Source: Ancylostoma caninum (Eukaryota; Nematoda; Chromadorea; Rhabditida; Ancylostomatidae). From it: a stretch of DNA of 64,000 nucleotides. This document shows positions 54,817 through 64,000 of this stretch, in pieces; position 1 is the stretch's first letter; each line of letters opens with the position of its first letter. The stretch lies in contig JBAJFG010000362.1 of assembly GCA_037903475.1 (NCBI GenBank), positions 1,860,001 through 1,924,000 of the forward strand. The letters are read 5' to 3'. Made by a program: the position numbers and the translations under genes. The notes beneath the pieces are model-generated. The model saw only the letters and a list, made by a program, of their open reading frames with translations. It was not told the DNA's origin and did no database searches.

Positions 54817-57800
54817 ATACGTAAAAATGAGCTTCTTCTTGCTATTGACCTATTACTTTTAATCATACAAGTTGGAAATTAATTTTTCAACATCTTCTAG
54901 AGTTGGTTTCCCTTTTTTAGCGGAAACCTCACTTGCTCACCATGTTCACACTACACATCTGACTACACCGAGTCAAATCGAGTAAAGATGTGAACAAAAT
55001 GTTTGAAGTTATCGACTAGTTGCAAAATTCAAAAAGTCGAGGTACTCCAAATATGAACAGCTCGAAAAGAGTGGGAAATCTAGTAATTCGAAACGGTGAC
55101 TACGCGAAAAGCTCTAAATTCTAGTTATCGAGAGTATGAACTACCTCTTTTCTCTGTCTATCCCACCCTCACAATAAAGGCGCGCGAGGAAATCCTGGCT
55201 TTCTAGGAGTAGAAATAGAAAACATAGAGGTCGAAGCTTACGAGAATTTGTTCATTCACAATGTGTGTGGAAAACGATAACTTATTAAAGCTCTCTTATA
55301 GCTCGAAAGAAACTGGTAAGTAAATTGGAAGGTATGACTAGTTGTGAAACTCGTCCATCATTTTAGATGATTGTCGTAAACGTCGCGAAGCGACAAGATG
55401 ACCTCTTGGCACCTCATTAGCGGGCAGCCAATCGCGGGATCTTCCAGCCAATCACAGCGCTGCTATAATATGGCCCTTAATTACAGCGGTCCAGAAGGGC
55501 CGTCTCCCGAAAAGCGGGGTAACAAAAGCGGTTCTCACAGAAATTCTATCTGGATATATATTCGTAAGTAGACTGGCGTGGTAATCCCCCAAATTCGTCA
55601 TAGCAAAAGCTAGGCATGATGGGATTCTTGAATTTTCCCGCAAAGTACCCACAGGTTTAGAATGTGCGTGTTTCTTGAGATGGTGCATTTTGTCACTTCA
55701 AGAATTTCTCTCCAGAAAATTCATCGATTTTGAATTGATGTTAGAATCTTTCCGTTGACCATTATGTATCCGGTTGCGCAATAAAGCTGGTTGTTAAAAA
55801 ACCTTTGAAGTTTGGCTTCGTCCCATGCAACGGAAAAATCCTCCAGGGGTAATATATCAAACAAAAATTGACCAAAGATTTACCTCTTTTAGCCAAAGAA
55901 TTCATTTTTATTTAGAAAAATCAAGGAATAATGAGTTTCTAGATCTTCATCTCTCAATACAAAGTCCCATTTTGTTCCAGCTTTTTCCAGCATGATTTCT
56001 CTGATGATTAGAACATAAACGAACCATTAAGAAATTTCAAAGAGAGCTAAAGAAAGGTAAGGGAAGATTAGAGGAAGACGATAAATAGCGATGTGACAGG
56101 AAGCATGAACTGGAATTCCCTGATAATTGGGGTATAGCCATACGGTGTGCCTCTTATGGAACATGACATATATAGGAAATCTGAATTAGATCAATAATGA
56201 AGTGCATGCGTTTTGTTTCCCGGGATCCGGAGAAGAATAGAAAAACAAAGCACATACGTATTTAATTAGTTTTATCTTTATTTTACCAAGTCATCATGAG
56301 ATATAAAGACAAAAACCTCCAGTACGGTGCTGTAAGTAGTCATCTTTGACCAAATTCAGAACATTAATTAGGAAATTTTTGTGAATTCCAAATATTCTTT
56401 TGAATAACATTTGTCTAGTACTTCAGAATAACATCAATGAAACACAGCGGCTCTTCATGTACGTGTTTATCTCTATTCTCAGGATCGAATAAAACTCGAT
56501 TAACCTCGAATTTATTTAATTATTTATTCAGGACTAGATCCGAAGAATTCAAATGTTTGAAGACAGAGAGATCTCAACATTTCCTTGTCATTCCTGAGGC
56601 GTTTATTGCTCTCCCTTTTTCGGGCATCCGAACTATAGACTTGTTCGAAGTCGAGGGTCTGAATTTTCAATAAATCGATAGGTATTTAATGAGTTATTCG
56701 GTCTACAGTTATTTCACTTTCCGTGTTCCAGGGGTGTCGAGAAGTTTTCTATCGTTTTCGTTGGTCTTAACGCCAGAATCACCACATGGTTGCCAAGATG
56801 AAACGTTTTTAAGCAATCCTCTCCAAAGGATCAAGTATTGGTTCAGCGGTGGAGAGTTCCTTTCCTGACTAGATTTTTCTCCAGCTCAAGGAAAGAAGGC
56901 GCTGGAGTGTTAAATAAAAAAAAAGACCTGCGACTCCTTCAGTACAAGTTAATGTTCGCCTCAAATTGTTCGATGGTACGATGTGGATACTCAAATATGT
57001 GCCACACCTCACTATAATTTGGACTTACAAATGGACCATTCAGTAGAAACAAATGCTGAAGTCAGCGACGATCCCTGCGGCGCATCAATGGCCTCTTCTT
57101 CCGTGATTTTCGTGGAGGCGCTCTCAAGAATGGGGATAAAATTAAACGAACATAACATCATATCGTGTTACGTTTTGTAAAATTTTTTGTCCCATTTGGC
57201 ACACTTGACGAGAATGAAATAAATGAATAGATATTGTTTGCTCTATTCTTTTCCGTATGTTCTGACAAACAGGTCCCAGCTGTATTAACTACTACAATTT
57301 TCTCGCGTCATTTCAAGCGATTCATGCTTCTCACGCACTCTGTACACAGATACGTCATCTTACCCGTGTATCTCTTCGGCGCTTTTCGTAAATTCGCTAG
57401 TGCCCTAACAGTAATCCACCGCAAAGTTTCCTCGACTCCCCAAGTTGGTTTCGGAGGGTGTAACGCGGCGTTACGTTGGATTTTTTCCAGAAAAAAAACG
57501 TCGGTACTGGGAAGCACCTAATTACCTACTTATTCATTTTTTATTCCTGAAATTTATTCCTTGTTTCAAATTAACAAATGTTTTTGCACCACAGCTAACT
57601 TTCTTATCCACGATGGAAGCAAACGCAAAAAGTGAGAGCAGTGAAAAAAAATCCAGCTGTGCTGCTTTTGCGTTTGTCAGAAGTTCATGACCTTATTCGT
57701 CACATTGTACCTGTCTCTAGGGAAATTTTCACGTTAAATTTGCAACTCTGCGACAGCAATTTTTCACTCCGCTATAAATCTTGGATAGCAGCAGTGTGAC

Positions 57801-58566
57801 TATGCAGGAGAAATGTGGAACGGGGGGGGGGGAAACTGTTCTTTTGTTTATAGAATACATCTGAAAAGTTCATTTTCAGACACGTTCTGTTATTTTTTTA
57901 TTTTTCTTTGATAAATCATATACCATTGATGTTAACAGAAATTATTGACAGTGATGTTGGTTTCCAGACTGCATGAGCTTGGAGGACTGAAATCTAGGAA
58001 ATGTAAATCACAGATTACGGCTCACTACTTGGACAACCTGGAATCCGCACAGACTTTCTCAAGCAATAATCAAAACAGCCATCTGCAAAAAATCTTTGTA
58101 GTTAATACATAGCAGGAAAGATTGTGAAGATAATAAAATATGGTTGCTTTTGTGTGAGAAATCCGTCAACACTTCATTATGTTGAGGACAAAGATGAAGC
58201 ATGATCTTTTTGAAAAACCGCGTGGTTTACCCTATGAGGTTGGTTGTTTCCTCTCTTTTCACCAGCTACGTACCTCTTCCGAGGACCTACATGAGAGTGA
58301 ACCTCGAAATTTTACGAAACAACATCATCAAGAAAACGTATCGGTCAAATTTTAGTTCTCAATATTCGTTACTGCTTTTATGCATTAATTTTCTGGTGTT
58401 TGAGTTGAAGCCTCATTTTCAATAATTTCACTATAAACATTTTTGATGTTCAATTACGTACGCCTTTAGCGAAGACCTCACTTTTTACTTCTTCCATCCG
58501 TCCATAATGCGATCCCTACTAATAAAAGCGCAGATTTTTTTTTGAAAATGATATTGCTAGCAGTTA
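54817..58566. other. intergenic DNA
   Basis: No gene supported. A frame at 56953-57180 (plus) and one opening after a CACCACAG acceptor at about 57596 (57614-57690) were examined. Neither has a partner exon or recognisable domain. An 11-nt poly-G tract lies at 57822. Confidence 0.5.
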
Positions 58567-59304
58567 CAGTCGGGTCCGGCAGCCACTGCAAATGGGCGCC
58601 GGCGGGCGCCGGACGCCACCACCATCCGGCGCCCCGGTATTAATGAACTATAAATCACTCGAGCTTGGGAGAAAGCGAAGAAAAATACAATTTTAGTCCA
58701 TAGTAGACAGAGTGCAGTGGATATGTTAAGGCTATAAAGCAGGGGACCATTTTCACAACTTACACGTTTTTTTCATTTTTGTGATTTTCACGGGGAAAGT
58801 CTGAATACACAATAAGCGAAGCCAACTCTTCCATTTTCTGCTATAGTACACTGCTTCGCGAATACAAAAATGGCCGTTATTCTTCTATAGATGGGCACAG
58901 TACTTCAGTTATCCCATCTGAATAATAAAGCTCATCCAATTCGGGATCCTCAGAAATAATTGAAATCCGTATAAATTGTTCCATATCCATTGCGAAGTAG
59001 TTCTACCGCTGTCGTTTATCTTTCGTGGAGCAGTCCTTTACGGCGGAGTTACTCTCTCCCGGTTTCCCTCAACTTTGAAAAAGTGGTTCTTCACTATTAC
59101 TTACACTATTACTATTACTTACACTTACACTCGTCGTAGTTTATCTTCGAAAGAGTTTTCCACTATTACTTACACTTACACTTATCGTAGTTTATCTTCG
59201 AAATTTATGCAAAACGTTGCCGGATGCCTTCCTGGACTACCCGAAGGAGATCACGGGGGACGTTCCAAGCAGTGAACCCCAAACACTGCGATACTTAACT
59301 CTAG

Positions 59305-59377
59305 ATCTCCAACGGAGTGGAACCAGCGATAGGGACAGATTGCAATCTGCCACTCAAACCACTGAGCCATCCGGGCT
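59305..59377 (-). repeat. tRNA-like module 1 (SINE head)
   Basis: Read on the minus strand it starts AGCCCGGATGGCTCAGTGGT, with an A box (TGGCTCAGTGG) and then a B-box-like CTGGTTCCACTCC. It cannot fold as a clean tRNA (the acceptor ends do not pair), so it is a tRNA-derived pol III head rather than a gene. Confidence 0.6.
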
Positions 59378-59454
59378 ACTTTTTATGCTGGAGTTTGTTA
59401 GATAACTGCAGCAGTCGTAGGCAGCATACTATATGTATTTGCAAAACGGGGCAC

Positions 59455-59524
59455 AGGTCAAAATTCGATCCCCTGACCACTACAACGTCGACCATTCGCT
59501 CAACCCACTGAGCTATGCGCGCAC
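59455..59524 (-). repeat. tRNA-like module 2 (SINE head)
   Basis: The minus strand begins GCGCGCATAGCTCAGTGGGT, with an A box (TAGCTCAGTGGG) and a B-box-like GGGGATCGAATTTT about 40 nt later. Acceptor pairing is poor. It lies about 80 nt upstream (in minus sense) of module 1, in the same orientation. Confidence 0.6.
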
Positions 59525-59630
59525 GCGATGCAACATACAAATAGAGTCCAATCTTACTTACACTTGCACTTATCGTAGTTTATCTTAGAAAATTAGGTGA
59601 GAAGGGAGTTGGGTGGGACCACTCCTGTGA

Positions 59631-59680
59631 AGCCTAAGCCTAAGCCTTAAACCCATTCTTAAGCATAGGGTTAGGCTTAT
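59631..59680. repeat. telomere-like hexamers in inverted arrangement
   Basis: AGCCTAAGCCTAAGCCTTAA (from 59631) is followed within 20 nt by AGCATAGGGTTAGGCTTAT. GCCTAA and TTAGGC are the two strands of the nematode telomere repeat, so the block is a small inverted pair. Confidence 0.7.
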
Positions 59681-59718
59681 CCGGCGCCCATTTGCAGTGG
59701 CTGCCGGACCGGACTGTA

Positions 59719-62700
59719 TTTAGGATCTGAAGCACCAAGAATGTACATATTCACCTGGCAAACCTTTCTCAACTTTAGATGCCGATAATCTTGCACTTAA
59801 CACTTTTTGTTTTGAATTTGCCGAGAAAACGTTGCGATTGAAATAATGTTGCAGGGTTATTGTACTAGGCGCATGATACCTCTTGTAGAAAATGGCAAAG
59901 AATATAAGGCAGCATTTGGCATTAAAGCATTTGACCACTGAGAATTCGCTCTTCTCCTTACGTCGTCAGGCCATTTTTACATCAAATATTTTTTATTGGT
60001 TGATCATAAGTTTCAGGTTTATCTGAGAAACAGTTGGCCCTGGACAAGTCTCTCTAGTCGGCTCTGGATTGCCTAAGTTATGGTTAAATATGGAGATCAT
60101 GTGGTCTTAAAACTTCTCTTTCTGGAAGAAACCTGCATTTGTAACCAAATTTTGCCTGACACTACTCATGGAATTTCATCATTCCCTTTTTTGGGAGGAG
60201 AGAAGGGGCGGAGGTATGGTGCGAGCATAACTGTATCTGAACACTCAAACGCTACCACATCGAAAAAAACTGTTGTTAAAACGTACGTCTTTTTCTCATC
60301 CGACAGCAATAGCACCCCTTCATGCATACAAATTGCTACCCCACAGTGAACCCTCCCCACCCCTTCACCTTCTGCATTAAACGCATACATCCTAATGACA
60401 TCGCTTCCTCATACAACCTCTCTACGGAGGCAAAAATGCATTCATCTTCCTCCCCTCCTCCTCACTTTTTTGTGTGTGTTTTTTTCTCATTCAAATTGCA
60501 TTCAAATTCCTCCACAGCGACCCCCCCCCCTACCCGTTCCTTATTACGCAATCTTCACACCTCTTTCCCAGTCGGCAAAAATGCGACCCCCTTCTCCACA
60601 ATGCCTCGCTGGTAACTTCTCATCACCCACTTGCCCCATCTTACGAGGCTCTGTTCATCCCTCATGAAAGAGGTCTTCTGGACATTTGAAAACTGAGCGA
60701 TGCTCCCTTGAAACCGCCGTTTTCTCCCACAGAAATAACCAAAGAATTCGTTTTTCGATAACCATTTATTAACTAATTTCCTCAATCCACTGATTTTTGG
60801 ACCGGGCAAAAAGGTATTTTCTCACGATTTTCATACAAACGATGATAGGCGTGGAGAAATTCGTTGTCCGCATTATTTTCGGATTATGTATTTGTCCTGT
60901 ATATATGAGAGAAAATGCAGAATTAAAAAAAAAACAAAGAGGAAAAGAAGTAGCGATGAGAAGAAAAAGGAAAACTACATACCAAAAACCAGAGTCTCAA
61001 GTTATTATTGCATGAGACCGTGGACAATAGCTACAGTTACGGTAAAAGAATGTGGTTCCAGCAACGCCACGCCCACTTTCTCCACTATAATAGCTTGATT
61101 CACTTCTCCATTAGATAACTTGGGATTAACAGTAAAAGTTATTCGAAAATGAAGAGGGTAATGGCATCGGTCTTCACCCATAAGAACGATCCTTTAAATG
61201 TGATTCAAAGATGATTCATCCATTTGCCTACTGGTCTCTGAGTACTCCCACTGGAACCTTTGAAGGTTTTTTTTGGAAACAAGTATTTAAAAAGCAGCCG
61301 TAAAACGGTTTTGTGTGGACATTTCTTGTACAAAGGCGATTCTTCATTGCATTTAGTAATTGGAGCAGGTTCTTTGGGTAGAGCACATTTTCTAGTCGCC
61401 ACTTTCACTAAGTCTCTTATTTTTTCCTGAGACCGAACTAACCTTTGGCCAGACAGGATTCGGAATAAAATGCTAATATCATTGATAGTCGTGTTCGGCT
61501 TCTCAAATAATTGCCTATGCGCAGCTTCAGAAAACCCTGTAAGATGCCATACCTACCGTACACTTACTGTAATCCTACTAAAATGGGGTTTTATACGAAT
61601 TGGATGCGATTTTAGTGCACAGCACCTAAAATAACCCCTCTATGCAAAGTTTCAGTTTTTCCTAGAAATTTTGGTCACATTTCGCCGCCTTTCAAGAGCT
61701 GGCCAAATGTGGCCGTTTCCGTAGCCATTAAAGGCAGCACCCACGATAATCTTCACCTTCAAACTCTCGAGAGTTTTCGAACCTCAGGCATTGTCCCGAC
61801 AATTCTGTGATGGAAATGCTGTCAGAAACCCCGCATTTCATGAGATATCACAAGTATAACATCAGTTCAACATTTCGAACCCAGCCTGCTGGTACGAGTT
61901 GACCTGCTGCGCAGAAATAGCCGTGGGGCGATATTGGAACGAATCAGCTGTTTTCACACATAATCGCTCAGTTTTTCTTTGAAAAAATTTTGTTTCGCGG
62001 ACTTTTAAGTACCATTTTTACACTACTTTGGCTGCAGCTGTCTGTTTGCATTCTAATCTTACTTTTCACTAGCTGTTATCCGTTTTCTCTTTTCATAACA
62101 ACCATTTCTTCCTTTTTTGTGTGTTTGTACTATTTGTTTTCCATTCTTTCCCATTTGTACTCGTTTTTTCTTCACCAGTAAGTCTGTGCAGCCCACACTT
62201 CATTTTCTTCTGATTTCTGTTCTTTTCTGACTTTAATATGCTGCAAAACCACGAAAATATCCAAATCCGTCGAGAAAATACGTGGCGATCAAGTCAGTGT
62301 TATCGACTTTTTGCCCTACCCCATGCCTGATAACTCGACCGTTTTGTTCAATCGCAGCAAATTCAGAGTAACCGAAAATTGTTTTCTGGCGACTTTTAAG
62401 TAGAAATGACCCTCATATCCGTGTTCCTTATGGTCGAAAACCCAAGGTTATCTTGTAATCTTGGAGTTGAAAATTTCCGTGGGTGCAGCCTGTAAAGGCT
62501 GGATACGTGGCGCCGGAATTATGTACGTTCTCCACCACCCACCTACCGTAATTCCCCCAAAACGAAGGTATGGTTCAAAATTAATATGATATTTGTGTTC
62601 AACACATCCAATGACCGCTAAATTTGAGGGAATTCTGTGAGATTCCGTATCTACAGTATCCGTTTCGGTGGCAAAATTTAGCCAGGCAAAGATGGCTGGT

Positions 62701-63335
62701 CGCGGCCACGTCGGAATTCGGCCTCCTGAGTATTTATGCACTTATACGGAAGGCATGATCAAATATTGTGACCGCTCTGTCTTTGCACTGCTTTCTTTTT
62801 TCTTGTCGCTTTCCATTGGTGTTCCTCTGAACTATTCCACTTTCTTCTCTCACAGAATCTCGTAAAAAAATTCTGCCTAACCTATTTACCATTTGATACG
62901 CTACTCATTCAACACATAACGGTATGTATACCATAGATCTTGCAAATTCTTTTAAAGAGTACATATTGGAGTTACCTGCCTTGTTGAACACCAATATCAA
63001 CACTACATACATTCCAAACCGTCGGTGTTTACGTGCTGAACCGACGTTTCCTTCCAATATGCAATAGTAATCATGCCAAAATTGGCGCTGACCAACGAGA
63101 TAAACAAGATATTGGGTTCAGTACATCAAGCAACCTTGTTAGGTAAATCTAAGGGAGCTGGAGAAGACTACATATACAGTACACGTACAGTATCTTGAAA
63201 AAAATGGTGCTTAAGGTATAAAACGGGAATGATTCTTGCGATTGGCGTAGCTTGATTTTACTTACTACTCCAATAGCAATAGCCAGTCTACAGTTGTTCT
63301 GTTTGAAGTGGAAATTTAAAAGTCCAAATTCCCAG
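59719..63335. other. intergenic DNA, possibly including 5' exons of the gene at 63.3 kb
   Basis: No exon could be supported firmly. A candidate start exon for the following gene is the ATG at 63074, with 23 codons (KLALTNEINKILGSVHQATL) to a good donor TTAG|gtaaat at 63143. Its phase does not join 63336 directly, so another exon or a different acceptor (such as the AG before CCAGTC at about 63281) would be needed. Poly-C at 60521-60530. Confidence 0.4.
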
Positions 63336-63495
63336 ATCCAGGCGAACCCCAGCCGTACGCTGACTCATCGTTTAGTTGAACGCAAAAAATCTCTCGTCGG
63401 TCCATTTTGTTCTGAGCTTGCAGGAGCAGCTGCTGCTGCCCTTGCTGGCCGTCTGATTTTACGATCGCCAAAGCTGCGCCGCCGCGATGCTTCTA
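63336..63495 (+). CDS. unrecognised gene, internal exon
   Basis: Acceptor CAAATTCCCAG, donor TTCTA|gtgagt. It is open in phase 0 for 53 codons plus one base, with balanced coding-like codon use against AT-rich surroundings. The peptide is basic (NPSRTLTHRLVERKKSLVGP), then Ala-rich (LAGAAAAALAGRLILRS) and Arg-rich (KLRRRDAS). I recognise no domain. The phase matches the exon at 63684. Upstream exons are unidentified. Confidence 0.5.
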
Positions 63496-63683
63496 GTGAG
63501 TGGTGGCGTGTGAAGAAGCAACATGTGTTGACTGGACGTGGTCATAAACCGAGCAAAGAGGTCATAACTAGCAAAAGATGTGTGTTAGCAAAGACACGAT
63601 GTTTTGTCTCAGAATTGTCTGCAAAATCCCGAAAATCCCCCACGTTTCCAGAACTTTCCGGGTCGATTAGCGTAACTTCGCAG

Positions 63684-63862
63684 GGTTTTTGCCCCGTTTT
63701 GAGGCTGTTACGGTCCACAAGGTGGCTACGCGGGGCGGCACATCTGGTGGTGGTGAAAAGCCATCTGGTGCGGAGACGAACGCGACAAGAAGAATGGATG
63801 GTACCAGTGATGGAATGGCCGAATACGAGGCTCAATGTGACATTTCTTTAAGGAAACCATGA
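63684..63862 (+). CDS. unrecognised gene, probable last exon
   Basis: Acceptor ACTTCGCAG. The first two bases complete Arg (A|GG) from the preceding exon, then 58 codons run to TGA at 63860-63862. The peptide goes from FLPRFEAVTVHKVATRGGTS through a Gly/Glu/Thr-rich linker to DGMAEYEAQCDISLRKP. It looks like a hydrophilic C-terminus. No function assigned. A possible donor CAAT|gtgaca at about 63835 means the gene could continue beyond the window; no AATAAA is seen before the window ends. Confidence 0.5.
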
Positions 63863-64000
63863 GAATTTGGTTGTCTCCATGACAGCTGCAGAGTCTTGTC
63901 TTTGAAAATGCGCTTGCTCCATGACTATTCTTCGAGGCGTCGTGACGTCTGGGTAAAAAACGCTACACTTAAGCCGGTGCTGATGTTATTCTATGCTAAG

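Larger units (their letters stand above)
59095..59590. repeat. TTACACTTACACTTATCGTAG direct repeats inside the element
   Basis: The string CTTACACTTACACT(C/T)(A/G)TCGTAGTTTATCTTCGAAA occurs at about 59118, 59168 and 59551. The third copy is separated from the second by the two tRNA-like modules, consistent with insertion of those modules into a repeat array. Confidence 0.8.
58567..59716. mobile_element. 1.15-kb TA-flanked non-autonomous element with 36-bp inverted ends
   Basis: The left end (58567-58602, CAGTCGGGTCCGGCAGCCAC...) and right end (59681-59716) are reverse complements at 35 of 36 positions. They are bordered by TA on both sides (58565-58566, 59717-59718). The CAGT start and TA site point to the Tc1/mariner superfamily. 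There is no transposase. The interior is composite: three copies of a TTACACTTACACTTATCGTAG block, two tRNA-like modules on the minus strand, and telomere-like hexamers next to the right end. Confidence 0.88.

Noticed and set aside
56953..57180. Plus-strand frame of about 75 codons
   Set aside because: No ATG at its start (the first in-window start is GTG), no acceptor and no recognisable motif.
57236..57521. Open frames on both strands after a GACAAACAG acceptor
   Set aside because: Both strands are open, and no phase-matched partner or family resemblance was found.
57614..57690. Short ATG frame (25 codons) after a CACCACAG acceptor
   Set aside because: Too short to judge and without a downstream partner.
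62690..62740. ATG with GRGHVGIRPPE considered as first exon of the 63.3-kb gene
   Set aside because: Its only nearby donor gives the wrong phase for the exon at 63336.

Overview
The window is AT-rich animal DNA with GT-AG introns, many short nematode-style acceptors (TTTCAG, TTCCAG) and a gene that reads as a homologue of the Caenorhabditis nuclear-migration protein UNC-83. Long repeat-filled introns, a mariner relic, tRNA-derived SINEs and many small inverted-repeat elements suggest a clade V parasitic nematode, probably a strongylid or hookworm relative. Nematode is well supported; the finer placement is inference.

One plus-strand gene occupies about 80% of the window. I could splice 20 exons between 1410 and 51904. 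Every junction has GT-AG ends and compatible phases, giving one open frame of 881 residues to a TGA. The product starts with charged helical segments, continues through acidic, Ser-rich and Arg-rich linkers with several tryptophan-acidic motifs, then spectrin-like helices. It ends in a single membrane segment and a short luminal tail terminating in GPPPV, the hallmark of a KASH protein. Its 5' end lies outside the window because exon 1410-1534 opens in mid-codon. The first eight to nine exons are separated by introns of up to 9.7 kb, while the last eleven are mostly compact. Such a protein would sit in the outer nuclear membrane, bind SUN proteins in the perinuclear space and recruit microtubule motors on the cytoplasmic side.

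The introns and the 11 kb downstream hold most of the remaining structure. There is a degenerate full-length mariner (32598-33873) set among duplicated AT-rich blocks, and a tRNA-derived SINE with a 14-bp target duplication (45460-45745). A 1.15-kb TA-flanked element (58567-59716) has 36-bp inverted ends and contains two tRNA-like modules and telomere-like hexamers. A 279-bp hAT-type MITE has a perfect 8-bp target duplication (54530-54808), and a 168-bp TA-flanked MITE lies at 17033-17200. Other features are inverted-repeat families, diverged tandem arrays and about nine mono-G/C tracts.

Two phase-compatible exons at 63336-63862 mark the end of a second, unrecognised plus-strand gene. I saw no bacterial-type operon, CRISPR array, rRNA or intact autonomous transposon. 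Nothing here amounts to a clearly new biological system. The items most worth following are the motif layout of the KASH protein, its possible internal promoter, and the composite CAGTC/tRNA/telomere-like element.
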